This document shows positions 44,461 to 55,505 of a stretch of 64,000 bases of DNA, in pieces. Origin of the DNA: Apoda limacodes. Lineage: Eukaryota; Arthropoda; Insecta; Lepidoptera; Limacodidae. Under the pieces are notes generated by a model, which was not told the origin of the DNA, did no database searches, and saw only the letters and a list, made by a program, of their open reading frames with translations. Positions within the stretch are counted from its first letter, which is position 1. Each line of letters opens with the position of its first letter. The position numbers and the translations under genes are program-made. Where the stretch lies: positions 4,868,501 to 4,932,500 of the forward strand of contig OX291557.1 of assembly GCA_946406115.1 (NCBI GenBank), in the 5' to 3' direction.

Positions 44461-44766
44461 CCGCCATTAGATATCCTCAAATTTCTCTTCGTAGAAAACG
44501 AATTTCTAAAATCCAAATGTCGCAAATATAAAGCTAGTCATAAGCTATTTTTAGAAGGTTTTATATAATAATAATAATATATACTTTATTGCATCAACAT
44601 AATAATTTTTCTAAATAATATCTGTGAGTTGTAGTTGGCGTTTTTGCTAAAAGTGGCCGGCTTTCTAAAAATAGCTTATGACTAGCTTTATATTTGCGAC
44701 ATTTGGATTTAAGAAATTCGTTTCCTACGAAGAGAAAATTGAGGATATCTAATGGCGGCGCTAGTT
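44453..44766. repeat. Inverted repeat, arms about 105 bp
   Basis: The left arm 44453-44557 (from 'actagcgccgccattagata' to 'aagctatttttagaa') is repeated in reverse complement at 44661-44766, with only a handful of mismatches and about 100 bp between. The spacer carries an (ata)n LINE-like tail and 'tttattgcatc'. Confidence 0.92.
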
Positions 44767-44779
44767 AGCTGCTATATGC

Positions 44780-45060
44780 GCCTTAAGGTGAGGCAACTAC
44801 GGTTCATTCGCTGTCGACGTATCTCGCCCTGCCCCTTCGCCCCTCTGCGTAAGGGACCTATAAACACGTGGTGTGCGAAGTAGTACGTTTAGCGCGGGGA
44901 GCGCGTTATACAAATTGTAAAAATAAACTAAAAAAAATATTTATTTCTTTAAACATGGCTACTTTTTTAAAATCTAGTCACTCCTTATTAACCTTTTAAT
45001 GTTGTCCTAAAGGAAAATCTCGACGATATTCGTTTATTCCTAAACCTAAGCAAGCGTAAG
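44780..45060. other. Gap inside block B2
   Basis: A GC-richer stretch at 44790-44900 is unidentified. No gene. Confidence 0.4.
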
Positions 45061-45319
45061 TGTTTTGTTCAGTTGTACAAAATAAAGAGGAAAGTAGCAG
45101 TTGAAGAGTATATTTTTAGTACGTCAACATTTTATGGAATGAATAAAATAAAAAATTGGAACCCATTTCTGCTGATTGCAGGCTTTTAAAAAATGTAGAT
45201 TGCTATTTTTAATTTCAAACAGCTCAGTGTTAAATTCAGCTACTTCTTTATTTATTTTTCACGTTAAGTTTTGTATACCGAGTGCTTTTAAACCTGCAGC
45301 TAATTGCTTTTTTAACCTA

Positions 45320-45843
45320 CTTCAAAAAAAGAGAAGGTTCTCAATTCGGATTTTTATACATATATATTTTTTATTGTATGTTCAGACATAACTCCGTCAT
45401 ATATAGACGAATTTGCAAAAATCTTTTATTATTTTAAAGGGTATACTTCCGAGGTGGCTCCATATTATTTGAAAATTAAACTTAAAATAATTGGTGTTAA
45501 TTTGGAACTGGAGAAACGCCTTTTATGTTGATGATTGTATAAAATTTTGTTAGCAGTATGGATGTTTTTAGTGTACGAAAAAAGCAATTCGTCACTCAAA
45601 ATGAAGAAATAAAATCTTAAAAAAAAACAACCGGCTTCAAAAAGATACACTAAAAGGTAAAAATAACTACTTATTTAAAAAAATTTGATCTGAATTACTG
45701 TTTGAAGTTGTTTTCTAAGTAGGTACCTAACAGTTTATAATACAATTCACTTCCATGAAAACAACTTCAAACTGTAATTTTTAGAAATAAGTAATTAGTT
45801 TTACCTTTTTTGCATCTTTTCGAAGACGGTTGTGTTTTTGTTA
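45320..45843. mobile_element. Composite insertion ending in a foldback element
   Basis: Begins with 'acttcaaaaaaagagaaggt' + 'tctcaattcgg', a known lepidopteran repeat start. It ends with an inverted repeat 45627-45843 (acaaccggcttcaaaaagat / tgcatcttttcgaagacggttgt; inner gtttgaagttgttttc / gaaaacaacttcaaac). Absent from the paralogous site in B1 (near 19845). Confidence 0.75.
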
Positions 45844-46069
45844 AAACGTTTTTTGACAAGTATAAGTAATAAAGTAAAAGGATAGTTGTATTTTAATTCC
45901 GTGTTATGTTACGTCTATAAATTATTTAGTACTTAAAATTAAATGTTTACTTAATAATCGATCAAGTCCTTTTACTGGAACCTGTAAAATATTCTGAATG
46001 AACAACGTGTATATTTTTGTAACCTAAGTAACCTATTAAAGTTTGTGACGATGTTTCTACTTTACAAAA

Positions 46070-46440
46070 ACGGGTCAGGTGCGAGTTGGACTCGCGCACT
46101 TAGGATTTCGTACTATTACCAAAAACTGATGATTTTGTAAGTTTGTACTTACGCACAATATAAAACGTTTGCTACGCTTTTTCAGATCAACTAGAAAAAA
46201 AAACACATAGGTAAATTTTCATCACACGTCTGTGTTTGGGTCACATAATTTCATTTGTGTACTAAATTCCAACTTAATCAGACCAAAAGATTTGGAGCAA
46301 ATCGACTGTGACAGACGGACATACAGACACACGAGTCATTCTAGAACCACTCAAATGACCGGCACATGCGTCCGTTTAGCTCAGGGATTCCTAAAGTGGT
46401 AAATATATATGTTGGTTTCCCAGGGGTCGAAATGAATGAA
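46070..46440 (+). repeat. Lepidopteran dispersed repeat (gccaagtgcg family)
   Basis: 'acgggtcaggtgcgagttgg' + 'actcgcgcac' at 46070 and 'gacggacatacagacacacg' near 46315, then a terminal region near 46380-46440. Non-coding. Confidence 0.7.
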
Positions 46441-46889
46441 AACTGATTTAAAATTAGCACAAGTCCTTGTTTTAAATTTTAATGATTCTGTATAGGTTGT
46501 GTTACGTGTAACAACTTACTATAAGAGTGACTACCAACTTAAGTATTTTTACGTAATTTATATTAATAATTATAAGGATTAAAGTAATTTGGCTATGGGG
46601 GGTCTGACGTATCAGTTCATTTTGAAAAAGGGTGCACAAAACACGAAAAAAATATGGAAGAATACAGATTAAAGTTATCTATTTTTTTGATTATCAAGGC
46701 GGAGTTTAACTTTTTACAAAATAAAAACATAGTAATTTTTTTTCGAAACAACTATAGTTTGTAATTTGAATTAATCTCGATGAATCACAGAAATAATGTT
46801 ATTTGTAAACATCATTGTAAAGTGTAGGGTCAGCTCAGACCGAGACGCGACGCGACGCAGCATTTTTATAATAGCAACAAATTATGGAC
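46441..46889. other. AT-rich gap
   Basis: No supported feature. Confidence 0.6.
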
Positions 46890-47170
46890 CTAGCTTTTGC
46901 CCGCAGTTCCACCCGCCCTAAATTCGGTTATCAGTGTAGGATTTCAACGGCAGCTCCTCAATTATAGAAATAAACCCGACTCACACCTGACGTTTTTAGG
47001 TAACCTATACCACGTGCCTCAAACTATCTCCATGGCAAATTTCGTCTTAATCGATACAGCTGTGTAAGCGTGAAGAGGTTACAGACAGACAGCGTTACTG
47101 TCGCATTTATAATATTTACTAACGGCCCGTCCCGACTTCGCACGGGTGGATTTTTTTGTGTTTTTTTTTA
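46890..47170 (+). repeat. Common insect repeat D, forward copy
   Basis: 'cctagcttttgcccgcagtt', 'aaattcggttatcagtgtag', 'gcctcaaactatctcc' and 'gaagaggttacagacagaca', followed by 'ggcccgtcccgacttcgcac'. Matches 43185-43400 in reverse. Confidence 0.7.
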
Positions 47171-47379
47171 ATTTTGGGATAAATATAGAATAAATGTATC
47201 TTTATGCATGATATAAGTAGTTTTTTTTAAATTACAATAATTATTTTTATCAATAAGCCTATTTTTAATCTCGGTTTTTTCCTTGAAAAAAAGTCAAAAT
47301 ATTCAGTTTTGGTTGCTTCCACGCGTATGAACCGATCTCGGCGCTGTGCGGCGCCCTGGTGCGGAGCGGGTTTCTATTA

Positions 47380-48971
47380 GGGTAAGTCCGGGGTGGATGG
47401 CCCCATTAAATATGAGGTCCAATTGCCAAAAAACCATGTTAATTAAAACAACCATTTTAATTGTAAATAAAACTTTGGTTATAATTCTTATGAAATCTTA
47501 ATCGTAATCAGTCAAAAAATCAACAAAAAATAGACTTATCAGTCGCCCAAAAAAAATACATCTGGCTATCTCTCCCGGAGTGTCCGGGGGTGATGGCCAT
47601 ATGGCTAGGGTAAAGATGGTCAGTACTCTTTTTGCCTTCACCCTTGCCTTTGGAGTCCTTCAGCTCTTTTTTTTTATTGCCGCAGTTCGAACACATGTCA
47701 TCAAACTCCGTGCAATTTTCGTAAACCCATTGTAGCCAGTCTTCAACAAGATGTGTCTTGTAGTAATTTTCAACGCAGTCCCTACAATTATCTTCCACTT
47801 TTTCTCCATTTTCACTGCCCAAGATCATGGAGATTTCTTCACAACTGCTGTCTGAGATCTTGCGAATAGCTCTACGTTTTCTAACAGTCTTGTTTTCCTT
47901 TAGATGTATTAGTATTCTTATCTTTATTTAACTTATTGGGTCTTTTATACTTAGCTTCTTCGTCTTCCTTTTCTTTTTCTTTAATTTTACGCTTTTCAAT
48001 ATTGTCTTCTGACTTCTGAAAGAATGCGCACTTGCTTGGCACGTTTGCGAACTTCAGTGATTTTTAGATAATGGAGACACTTCATTCAAAAGTCTTGTAG
48101 GCATATGTTTTTCAGTGGCCTTTTCTTGAGAGAGAAGATCTTGTAGCACAGTCTGTCTTGCAACTTGATGACCATCTACAGAAGCCTCGATATTCACCCA
48201 ACAGCGTATTCGTGTATAGCTACAGGGCTTAGCAGGAAAATTCCTGTGGCTCTAAAACCTGAAGTAACATTTGCAGTCGCAGCTGATTTACCCCATCCTT
48301 AATTAAGTAAGGTACCAAACTGGTTTCTTGCAAAACGGCGTCCCACATGCTGTTTTATCCATATGTCTTCAGAGACTTAAAAGCAGCAACATCTAGGGGC
48401 TTAAGGTAGTGCGAGGTATGACTTGGCATTGATACCAGGACTTTTATTAAGTTATCTTCATCCCAGGTACCTCGAACGGCAACTGCCTTTCGGACGTAGG
48501 TGTTAGGCATCTGTAATTAATAGTTTAACCAAGAGGTAGTCTGAAAATGACGCTAAGTTTTTATGGCCATCTCCCCCGAAAAAATTAAGGCCATCTGTCC
48601 CGATTGTCCGGTACAGATGGCCATATCAATAAAAAAAGATAAAAATTTTAATGCCGTTGGTCATTTTTAGGTTAGAATACTTAAAATATAAACCACTTTA
48701 AGATAAATCTACATAAACAAGCAAATTATTGAAAACCTTTTCTTGAATACTTAATATGTCAACCCCTTATTTTAGATTTGTCGTATGTTAAAAAAAGAAA
48801 GTGGGATTTACTTACTTTTTAAATTTTTATCGGGGAAAAATCACACTAACACTTGTTGTTAACTATGAGATGAAGCGGACTAGATTATAATTAACGCCAC
48901 CTAACAAATATAAGTCGATTTTTTTCCTATTGGCCATCTTTCCCGTACGGCCATCTACCCCGGACTTACCC
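47380..48971 (-). mobile_element. pogo-like DNA transposon, internally deleted, with TIRs and TA target site
   Basis: Terminal inverted repeats of 23 bp: GGGTAAGTCCGGGGTGG + ATGGCC at 47380-47402, and its complement at 48949-48971, differing at one position, each flanked by TA. Minus-strand coding remnants fit a pogo/CENP-B-type transposase. AVRGTWDEDNLIKVL at about 48450-48500 is a pipsqueak-type DNA-binding start. It runs straight into MPSHTSHYLKPLDVAAFKSL, the region of the last catalytic Asp, so most of the DDE core has been deleted. Frame 47520..47828 holds a C-terminal Cys-rich zinc-binding region (CRDC...WVYENC...MCSNC). Several stops and frameshifts are present. Non-autonomous now. 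Confidence 0.85.
47396..48955. promoter_or_regulatory. Seven copies of a GGCCATCtnyCCCG motif in the pogo-like element
   Basis: GATGGCC / GGCCATC at 47396, 47592, 48565, 48589, 48616, 48932 and 48949. In at least six cases it is joined to a C-run plus G ('ggccatctcccccg', 'ggccatctgtcccg', 'ggccatctttcccg', 'ggccatctaccccg', and 'ccggggtggatggcc', 'ccgggggtgatggcc' in the other orientation). The motif is part of the TIR, so the internal copies are likely transposase-binding sites. Confidence 0.7.
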
Positions 48972-48973
48972 TA

Positions 48974-50094
48974 GTATTTTGTTTAGATTGACATTTTTAA
49001 ATTTGTATTATCTTTTAAATGGAATGTCTGATTTAAATAATTCAAAAAGTAATCTACAGGTACCGAAACAAACTTCAATACGGAATGATTCATTTGGATA
49101 AGGATTAATACAAAGGTATGGATAACGTGGTCTGATTTTGGTCGGCATTTCTATCAACTCTTTAAATGTAAAAAGTAGTTATAGTGACATAACAACAGTA
49201 GTTGTACATATGGTATCGCAAACTTTTTAATAGATATTGATATGTTCTTTAATATTGTAGAACATTTTTTTGTTCTAACATCGATAGTTTCCGCAGCGCA
49301 TGCGATGAAAGACATTTTATGGCTAATTATTTTTCCACTTTGGGTTTGGGTTTTCTTGCCTAAGCCGTTGTTTGTTCCCACTACAGGGGCACACCTTTTC
49401 AGAGGCACACCTCTACAGGGGCACACTTCTACAGGGGCACACCTCTCCTTAGAGAAAGGAAGCTTAACCTAAAGTCAGTGCGCAGGCCTACGGCTAAACT
49501 ACTACTGTACAGAAACCAGTAGTGAAGTGAGTGAAGCAAGTCCTTAAAAAAATTATCTGTGTATTGTGTTGTTTGTATTTTTTATGGGACTTTTTCAAAA
49601 TTTTAGGTTATTTAACTGACTTAAGAAAAGGATTTGATTATCAATTTGGTTGTATGTTTTTTTTAATGTTTGTTCGAGCGATTTGGATTTTTGTATTTTT
49701 CTATATATGGAAGGGTTAACACACGGATTAGTCCCATTTAAATTTAGTAAGGATTGGTCCAAGAAAACTAGAGTTGTTTGAAGTGAGAAAGTTACCTAAA
49801 TTGTATCATTGTAGACTTTGATCAGTTAGACGACTTTCTACCGGACTCTACTTTTAGACCAACTACGTAAGCTTCTGCGTGTCGGCAGCATGTATTATTA
49901 ACGTCAATTTATCATAAAATATAGCATGGCCATCATACACCGTCTATGTATGGCTCTTATATTTTCTAATCTTCCGGGTGAGATGGCCTCATTAAAAATA
50001 ATAATAAACATGTAAGTAAAGCATTCTAAATTTTGAAGTTATTAAAAAGCACAACTAGTAAACTGATGAGTATTTTTAACAAAAGTCTCGCCAG
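48974..50094. other. Gap with a short tandem repeat
   Basis: About four 16-17 bp units 'acaggggcacacctct' at 49381-49450. The short frames around them are not convincing. The rest has no feature. Confidence 0.6.
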
Positions 50095-50390
50095 CGTTCA
50101 TACGTCCCCACTGTTGGGGCACGGCCTACCCTCATAAGCGAGGGTGATTTGGGCCATAGTCCACACGCGGGCCCAGTGCGGATTGTGGACTTCACATACG
50201 CCTTTTTTTTTCTAGACGTTTTTAGGTTTCTTCACGATGTTTTCCTTCACCGAAAAGCCAGTGTGTGAAATCAGTGTACTTGAAAAATTAAGAAAAGACT
50301 CATTGGTACACGCCGACCCCGGGGTTCGAACCTCCGCCACTTGGGACGTGAAGTGAAATTTAAACCTCTCGGCCACCACCGACTTTATTA
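50095..50390 (-). mobile_element. tRNA-derived SINE, minus orientation
   Basis: Read on the minus strand, the head at about 50320-50390 has an A-box-like GTGGCCGAGAGGTTTAAA and a B-box GGAGGTTCGAACCCCGG, the pattern of a Leu/Ser-type tRNA. The body continues with the 'cttcacgatgttttcctt' block (plus strand 50234) and 'gtccacacgcgggcccagtg', ending at 'cccactgttggggcacggcc'. I recognise this order from a lepidopteran SINE. Confidence 0.8.
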
Positions 50391-50854
50391 ACGAAAGTAA
50401 TTAATTTAAACAAAAAAACATATAAAACTTTGATAAAATTTGACCAATAGACAAAAACAATTAAGACAGTATGTACCTACTTTTTCATATTTTTTTTCTC
50501 TGGTATTTTACGTTACAGGTTTTTACACGTACGGCTCGGAGCGAATTAGGTCCATCCAAAAAGAATTCTATAAAACATTTGAGTTGGCCGTCTCTCCCTT
50601 ATGGCCAACTCCACCGGTATTTACCTAATTGGGTCAGAGCATGCTTTAGTCAATCTGAGCTCAATCAGGTGACGACGAAAGTACATGTATTTTTGTTCGA
50701 AAATTACAGGTTATCGCCTTAAATTTGCACAATATTGATTTGCGCTTGACCAACTTTGATGACCCGGTTCATTGTGACTGGTATAATAAATGATTGACCC
50801 GGTTAATCAGTAATGTTTTAGACTTTAGACATAAATTTACGTTTCAGTTGGTAT
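50391..50854. other. AT-rich gap
   Basis: No supported feature; short frames 50440..50722 have no recognisable domain. Confidence 0.5.
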
Positions 50855-51088
50855 TTATTTTTTCACGTTAGGTGTAAGTTGTATCCTAATCCTTGATTTC
50901 CGTGCCATGTTTATTGTTCCGTACAATCTCTCACTCCCACGTGATGAGAGCTGCTCGCTGTCAATTTGTGTTGAAGAAGCATTAATCACAGCCGACTGGT
51001 TCTGTTGGCGAGTGGACGTCGGAATAAGATAAAGCGCAATAAGCACTAAATAACCACTAAATAGTTTAATTATAGATGAAATTGCCAT
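50855..51088 (-). CDS. Hypothetical small secreted protein, 77 residues
   Basis: Single open frame beginning with a good start context (TTAAAATGGC). The first 25-28 residues (MAISSIIKLFSGYLVLIALY then LIPTS) look like a signal peptide. The rest is hydrophilic with no cysteine and ends in a basic stretch (MARKSRIRIQL...NVKK). An AATAAA overlaps the stop codon region (50860). A GC-rich 500 bp region lies immediately upstream on the same strand. I recognise no family. It could be a peptide precursor, part of a spliced gene, or chance. Confidence 0.3.
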   Translation of the reverse strand: MAISSIIKLFSGYLVLIALYLIPTSTRQQNQSAVINASSTQIDSEQLSSRGSERLYGTINMARKSRIRIQLTPNVKK

Positions 51089-51109
51089 TTTAACGCGCTG
51101 GCCACTTTA

Positions 51110-51613
51110 AATTTAGAGAGGTAGGGCACACCGAGTACTCGCTCGAATAAGCTGCCCGAACAATTAAAGCGGGGCATAGCGAGAACTTGCACGAATAAGT
51201 AGCCCGAACTGGGGAAGTACCCCACACATAATTACGCTTACATTGAGAGTGTACCTGGCGGTGAGTAGGTAAGAGCTTCTAAGGATTCGCTGCGCGGACA
51301 GTGGAGGACCGGCAGTGCTCGTTGCTGTCATTGCTCGGTGTAGACGCAGCGTGCCGGTACGCCAGTCAGGAGACCTGATGAAACAGCTGTCCGCTGACCG
51401 GCCGCAGGTTAAACAGGTTCCTGAACCCAGGGATCACTTAATCTCCGCCCTGGGAGGCTGAACCGTCAACCTATGTTAAGTCTCTGAAATAGTAGTCGCG
51501 CCGGAGAAGGAGACTAGGGTGAACTCAGCTACTACAACAAAGGTGGATCACACTCGTATACGTGCCTATACAGGTCTCATAGCGGTGACACGGACGTAGC
51601 TCAATGTTTTATG
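51110..51613. other. GC-rich 500 bp region of unknown origin
   Basis: Clearly richer in GC and CpG than the surroundings (for example 'gaccggcagtgctcgttgct', 'ctgtccgctgaccggccgca'). There is no long open frame or recognisable repeat. It lies between the 50855..51088 frame (divergent side) and LINE-A fragment A12. It could be a promoter region or the 5' part of an unknown element. Confidence 0.4.
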
Positions 51614-51990
51614 CCTAACCCGCGAGTAGCTGTCGGCGTTTAAAAACGATCGTGGTTTAATAGGTCTTGAAGAGATGCTAAAATTCTAAAGCAAACAGCG
51701 TATGAGGCTTGGACAACAGCTCGTATTAATAAGGATCCGAATGCTGCCTCGAGGTCCAGTAAGGAAGCAACTGCCAGAAATTCCAATTCATCGGCAAAAT
51801 AGGTGGACGACTTGCGAGCTATCCCTCTGGAAGTCGTGCTTTCTGGTCACTTGCCATGGCTGCCGAAGGGAACTTTTGCCAGTCGTCATTACCACCACTG
51901 CAGACGAATACGACCCCTAGATGACGGCAGTTGCTCTGATAGCATGGACAATAATGCTCATCTTTCTCCAGTGTTTATGTACATTACCTG
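51614..51990 (+). mobile_element. LINE-A fragment (A12) with a large internal deletion
   Basis: Plus strand. Starts in the linker ('cctaacccgcgagtagctg'), continues through KQTAYEAWTTAR-like coding (51690-51720) and the 'ggaagtcgtgctttctggtc' region, then jumps near 51916 directly to the palm ('cggcagttgctctgatagca' + 'tggacaat'). About 900 bp present in A8 is missing. It shares with A8 the roughly 40 bp linker segment absent from A2. Confidence 0.8.
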
Positions 51991-52089
51991 GGGATTGAGC
52001 TTTGCTCGTTTTTTTTAATAAAGCCATCTATTGCCAAGTAGCTTTAGTGTTGCTGTGACGGTAAATATAATAGTATTACTACTCGCCAA

Positions 52090-52270
52090 TAGATGTCAGG
52101 AAGTCATACTGAGTCGGTTCATCATTGCCTAAAATCACGGATAAAACCTTATCCCTGGATTTATCGCCCCCGAAACCACCTGCATACTAAATATCATGAA
52201 AATCGTTGGAGCCGTTCCCGAAATTCAGATTATATATATAGATATTATATTAGATGTTTAACATTGAGCT
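52090..52270 (+). repeat. Insect repeat fragment ('tgagtcggttcatcattgcc')
   Basis: Block with 'ccctggatttatcgcccc', 'atactaaatatcatgaaaatcg' and 'ggagccgttcccgaaattca', ending in (at)n. Typical 3' portion of a repeat with '...catgaaaatcgttggagccg'. Non-coding. Confidence 0.5.
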
Positions 52271-52911
52271 TCTATTATATTTACTTGAAGAGACGCTTAG
52301 AACAAACATTACGTAATAGTTGAAATACTAGTTATCTACTACGTCACGTGCCATACGGGGCCAGGCTTACCCCAACTAGCAACTAAGTAAACTGTAGCCT
52401 ACACTACAATAGACTATTCCACCTAATATTTGTAATGGAACCTAAAGACGTAAATGTTAGAAAGAATGGGTCAGAGTCATGAGAAGGGATGAGTCTCTAC
52501 AAAAACAAGAGCATATTACTGTGAAGACCATTTTAACGTAAGTGTTTATTTAGATACTACCAAATAGGTAATACTTAGATTTTCTACGCTATACCTTCTT
52601 CTTGTATAGAGTTAATATTCAAAACATAGATACCCGGTCTCCTGGGGCAGGAATCGGATTATACTACACAAAAGTGTACCTACTGATGATTATTGAAATT
52701 TGATTGTTTACACTTATATATATTGGAAAGACCTTTTTGCTATCTATTTGCTTTGGGCTTTGTTGAAATACCTACAGTAGGTAGTTTAGTTTATATTTTC
52801 GTACAAAATGTTTTCTATTCGTTACATTATTAAAATTAACAAATCAGATAATGGAATGGAATATACACCTCAAAACATTACGAAGAGCTATCTATAATAA
52901 CAAGTAATAAT
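52271..52911. other. AT-rich gap
   Basis: No supported feature. Confidence 0.6.
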
Positions 52912-53250
52912 GTGTTATGCACACTGCGAGCCGAAACTCTATGTAAAATACTTACACTCGAGATAGGTATAGGCGCTGTGACGTCAGTCGAGGGCCGGTC
53001 ACCCCTTTCGCCCATTTTGCGGGTCAGGCATTTTACTAAAAATTTTGATTGTCTATATCTCGGTCAGTTTTTTGTATTTTTTGATAATTTAAAAAGTTTT
53101 ATTTGCATAGGAATACTGTCAACGCAAATCGCTTATTTAATTGATACTTCTAAACTTATTGGACTAGTCTATTGCTTGAGGCAGCAGGGTCAAGTGCTGA
53201 ATAATATATTTAAAAAAACCCAACTGCAAAAATGTTCAGAACTAAAATAA
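52912..53250 (+). other. Unidentified 112-codon frame, probably repeat-derived
   Basis: One of the longer non-LINE frames. It contains 'gacgtcagtcgagggccggt' + 'cacccctttcgcccattttg', wording that I associate with a lepidopteran non-coding repeat ('gtgacgtca...cgcccatttt...tatatctcggtca'). The peptide shows no domain and a composition typical of AT-rich noise after residue 40. I do not consider it a gene. Confidence 0.35.
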
Positions 53251-54060
53251 AAGTGCACCTAAAACATACCATATATTTAATTACAAGCAGGTGGAACTCA
53301 TTTTAAGGTATATACTATACAAGTTATTTGAGCAATCTGTTCTAATATCTGTACTTGCATTTGTTTACAGGTTATTCATTTATGTATTTAATTATTTATT
53401 TTTGTTTACATCTTTTTAGTTTTTGTTGTTTTTTTTTCGACTCGCGCTTGACTTTTTTATGTACCCTATAACACTCGGGAGATAAATTTCCTGAAAATCT
53501 TTCGATTGAGAACTCATTCACAGAAATAACTCCAGGATACAGGAGTCACAACAGGACGGACATACACATACATACATACGTGCGAAAAACATTATCCTCC
53601 TTTTGGATTAGTCGGCTAATAACACATAACTCATGTTTAATTTTCCTGTAAAGCTGTAACGGAATGCAGTTGGTAAGTCCGTCTAAGTTATTTATACATG
53701 TAATCCACAAAGCAAGACTGTCAGAAGTTGAAAATTTAATAAAAGTTTGCTTACTGCCTGTAACTTCGTTCGTATAGTTGCAGAGAAGTTAAGTTAAGAC
53801 CCCGTGGTAACTTACTTTATGGCGCTAGAACTTACGTTTTATTTTGTGCTAATATTATTGCAAAACAGACGTGCATTTCGTCGTCTAATCCGAAATATGT
53901 CCACTACTGAATGCAGGCCTCCTTCATATGACTCCATAACGGCCGGAGCAGTGTCAATTAAGCCAGACTCTAAAATTCGAGTAAAAAAATTATGCAAATA
54001 GGTATTACCTCTCGAGCCCCGTGAATGTACTTGCATCCTTTTTTTCTCGAATTCTAGGGT
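53251..54060. other. Gap with repeat fragments
   Basis: 53455-53590 has 'ggacggacatacacatacat' of a common repeat end. 53880-53960 carries 'tgtccactactgaatgcagg' + 'cctccttcatatgac', a lepidopteran LINE-like 3' block. Frame 53804..54001 is a by-product of it. Confidence 0.5.
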
Positions 54061-55239
54061 CGAGACTTACTCGAGACTCCCGTACTGCCTGCGGTTCAAA
54101 GCAGGTCGTTCGTCCACTGGGCTTCATGAACCGGATCTAAAAATACACTACTAATATCCTCATATCTAACCTCAAGAAAGCAATTTTGAAAATTTTTTTT
54201 TTTTTAATTTTCATTTTTGTAATGTGAGATAATTTCCTTAATTTCAGTATTATAAAAGAGTTATATAAAACTACTGCACTGTGAGGTTTTCGTTTATTGG
54301 TTAGTAAATGGGTTAAAGGGGGTATCGAATTAGGCCTCGCTATGCCTTTGATTGTTTTAACCGAAAGTGACTTTGTACCAAACGGCTTTCTTCTACCTAT
54401 CGATTTAGAGTTGCAAGTAAAGTTAAAAAAAAAATAAGAACCCCAATAAAGAATCCTACGTTATAAAGCCTATTATTTAATGTAACATGCTTTTTAACGA
54501 TATCATTCAATAATATTAACGCCAACTATCAGCTAAGTTGAAATGTGTTTTATCTTAGAACAAATAAGACTATTTTTAATTGACAACAAATGGAAGCCCA
54601 CTCAGCCCGCGGTTCGTTCGTTCGTTCATTGCGCATAGTTTAAAAATCCGCGCAAATATCTTTAAAATTAACCAAAGTAGTTTAGCAACGTCGAGCATAA
54701 AGCAATTTATTCTTCGGATAAAACTGTGCCTGTTCTTCAGTCATTTATTTAGCAATTAAACATTTAACGCTTAAGGCCGTATTCAATAATTAACTTTAAT
54801 GTGTTAAATTAAAAGTTTAAACGTTTAATTAATCAATCGATTCTAATATCTAACCGATTTGCGGTTTTTGAGCCAAATTGACGTTCCTTCCCAACGGTTA
54901 TCGATTTGATGTAAGATGTGGCTTGTCTAGTGCCACTTTAGTTTGTGTACCTACATATTTGTGCTACGTCGAGGTTATTGTTCGCGTAAATTTAATAGTT
55001 TACGATAGCCAAAAAGTTTTCACATTATTTTCAAGTGATTTCAGTGGTTTTATGAAAAAAAAATAGAACCGCCCATCGCGCCAAGTTTGAAAACTTTGCT
55101 TAAATTATTTTCAATTTCCAAGAGAGTAAATTGTGTAAAATATAATAATTGCCCGTGTGGAATTTATCGATACGTGATTGAATAAGTAATTAAGTATTTT
55201 CTGGATTAATATAAGTAACATTGATTCGGTTTTATAATG
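54061..55239. other. AT-rich gap
   Basis: Contains a (gttc)n run at 54610-54627. No gene is supported. Confidence 0.6.
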
Positions 55240-55505
55240 TACTACATTTTAAATTCGGTTATCGTCGTGGAACCTCTTTATTATACTAATAAAGTTTGCT
55301 ATAGCTGTAGATATAGTTCGTTTAAGCTCGGTTATAGTTATTCCCGCGGGAACTTATGATTCTTTCGGGATAAATAGCCTATGTCCTATTCTAGGACGTA
55401 ACCTATATGTGTGCTAAGTTTCATTCCGATCCGTCGAGTGGTTGAAGCGTGATTGAGCAACAAACATCCGTCCAGACAAACTTTCATATTTATAATATTA
55501 ATGTG
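55240..55505 (+). repeat. Common insect repeat D, diverged copy
   Basis: 'aaattcggttatcgtcgtgg', 'cccgcgggaacttatgattc', 'ggataaatagcctatgtcct', 'cgatccgtcgagtggttgaa' and 'catttataatattaatgtg'-like end. Recognisable order of the family. Confidence 0.65.

Larger units (their letters stand above)
43395..46015. repeat. Collinear duplicated block B2 (partner B1 at 16478-20000)
   Basis: See B1 for matching segments. B2-specific changes are a palindromic duplication (43466-43853), material at 44270-44800 with a second inverted repeat, and an insertion at about 45318-45890. Confidence 0.8.

Noticed and set aside
49242..49472. 76-codon hydrophobic frame
   Set aside because: It ends in the 16-17 bp tandem repeat and has no conserved motif; likely chance.
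50320..50390. tRNA-Leu/Ser-like gene on the minus strand
   Set aside because: It is the head of a SINE; the body and typical end follow directly.
52912..53250. 112-codon frame as a host gene
   Set aside because: Its first part matches wording of a lepidopteran non-coding repeat and the rest is compositionally AT-driven; no domain.
53804..54001. 65-codon frame with a hydrophobic start
   Set aside because: The second half is a lepidopteran repeat block ('tgtccactactgaatgc'); no independent support.
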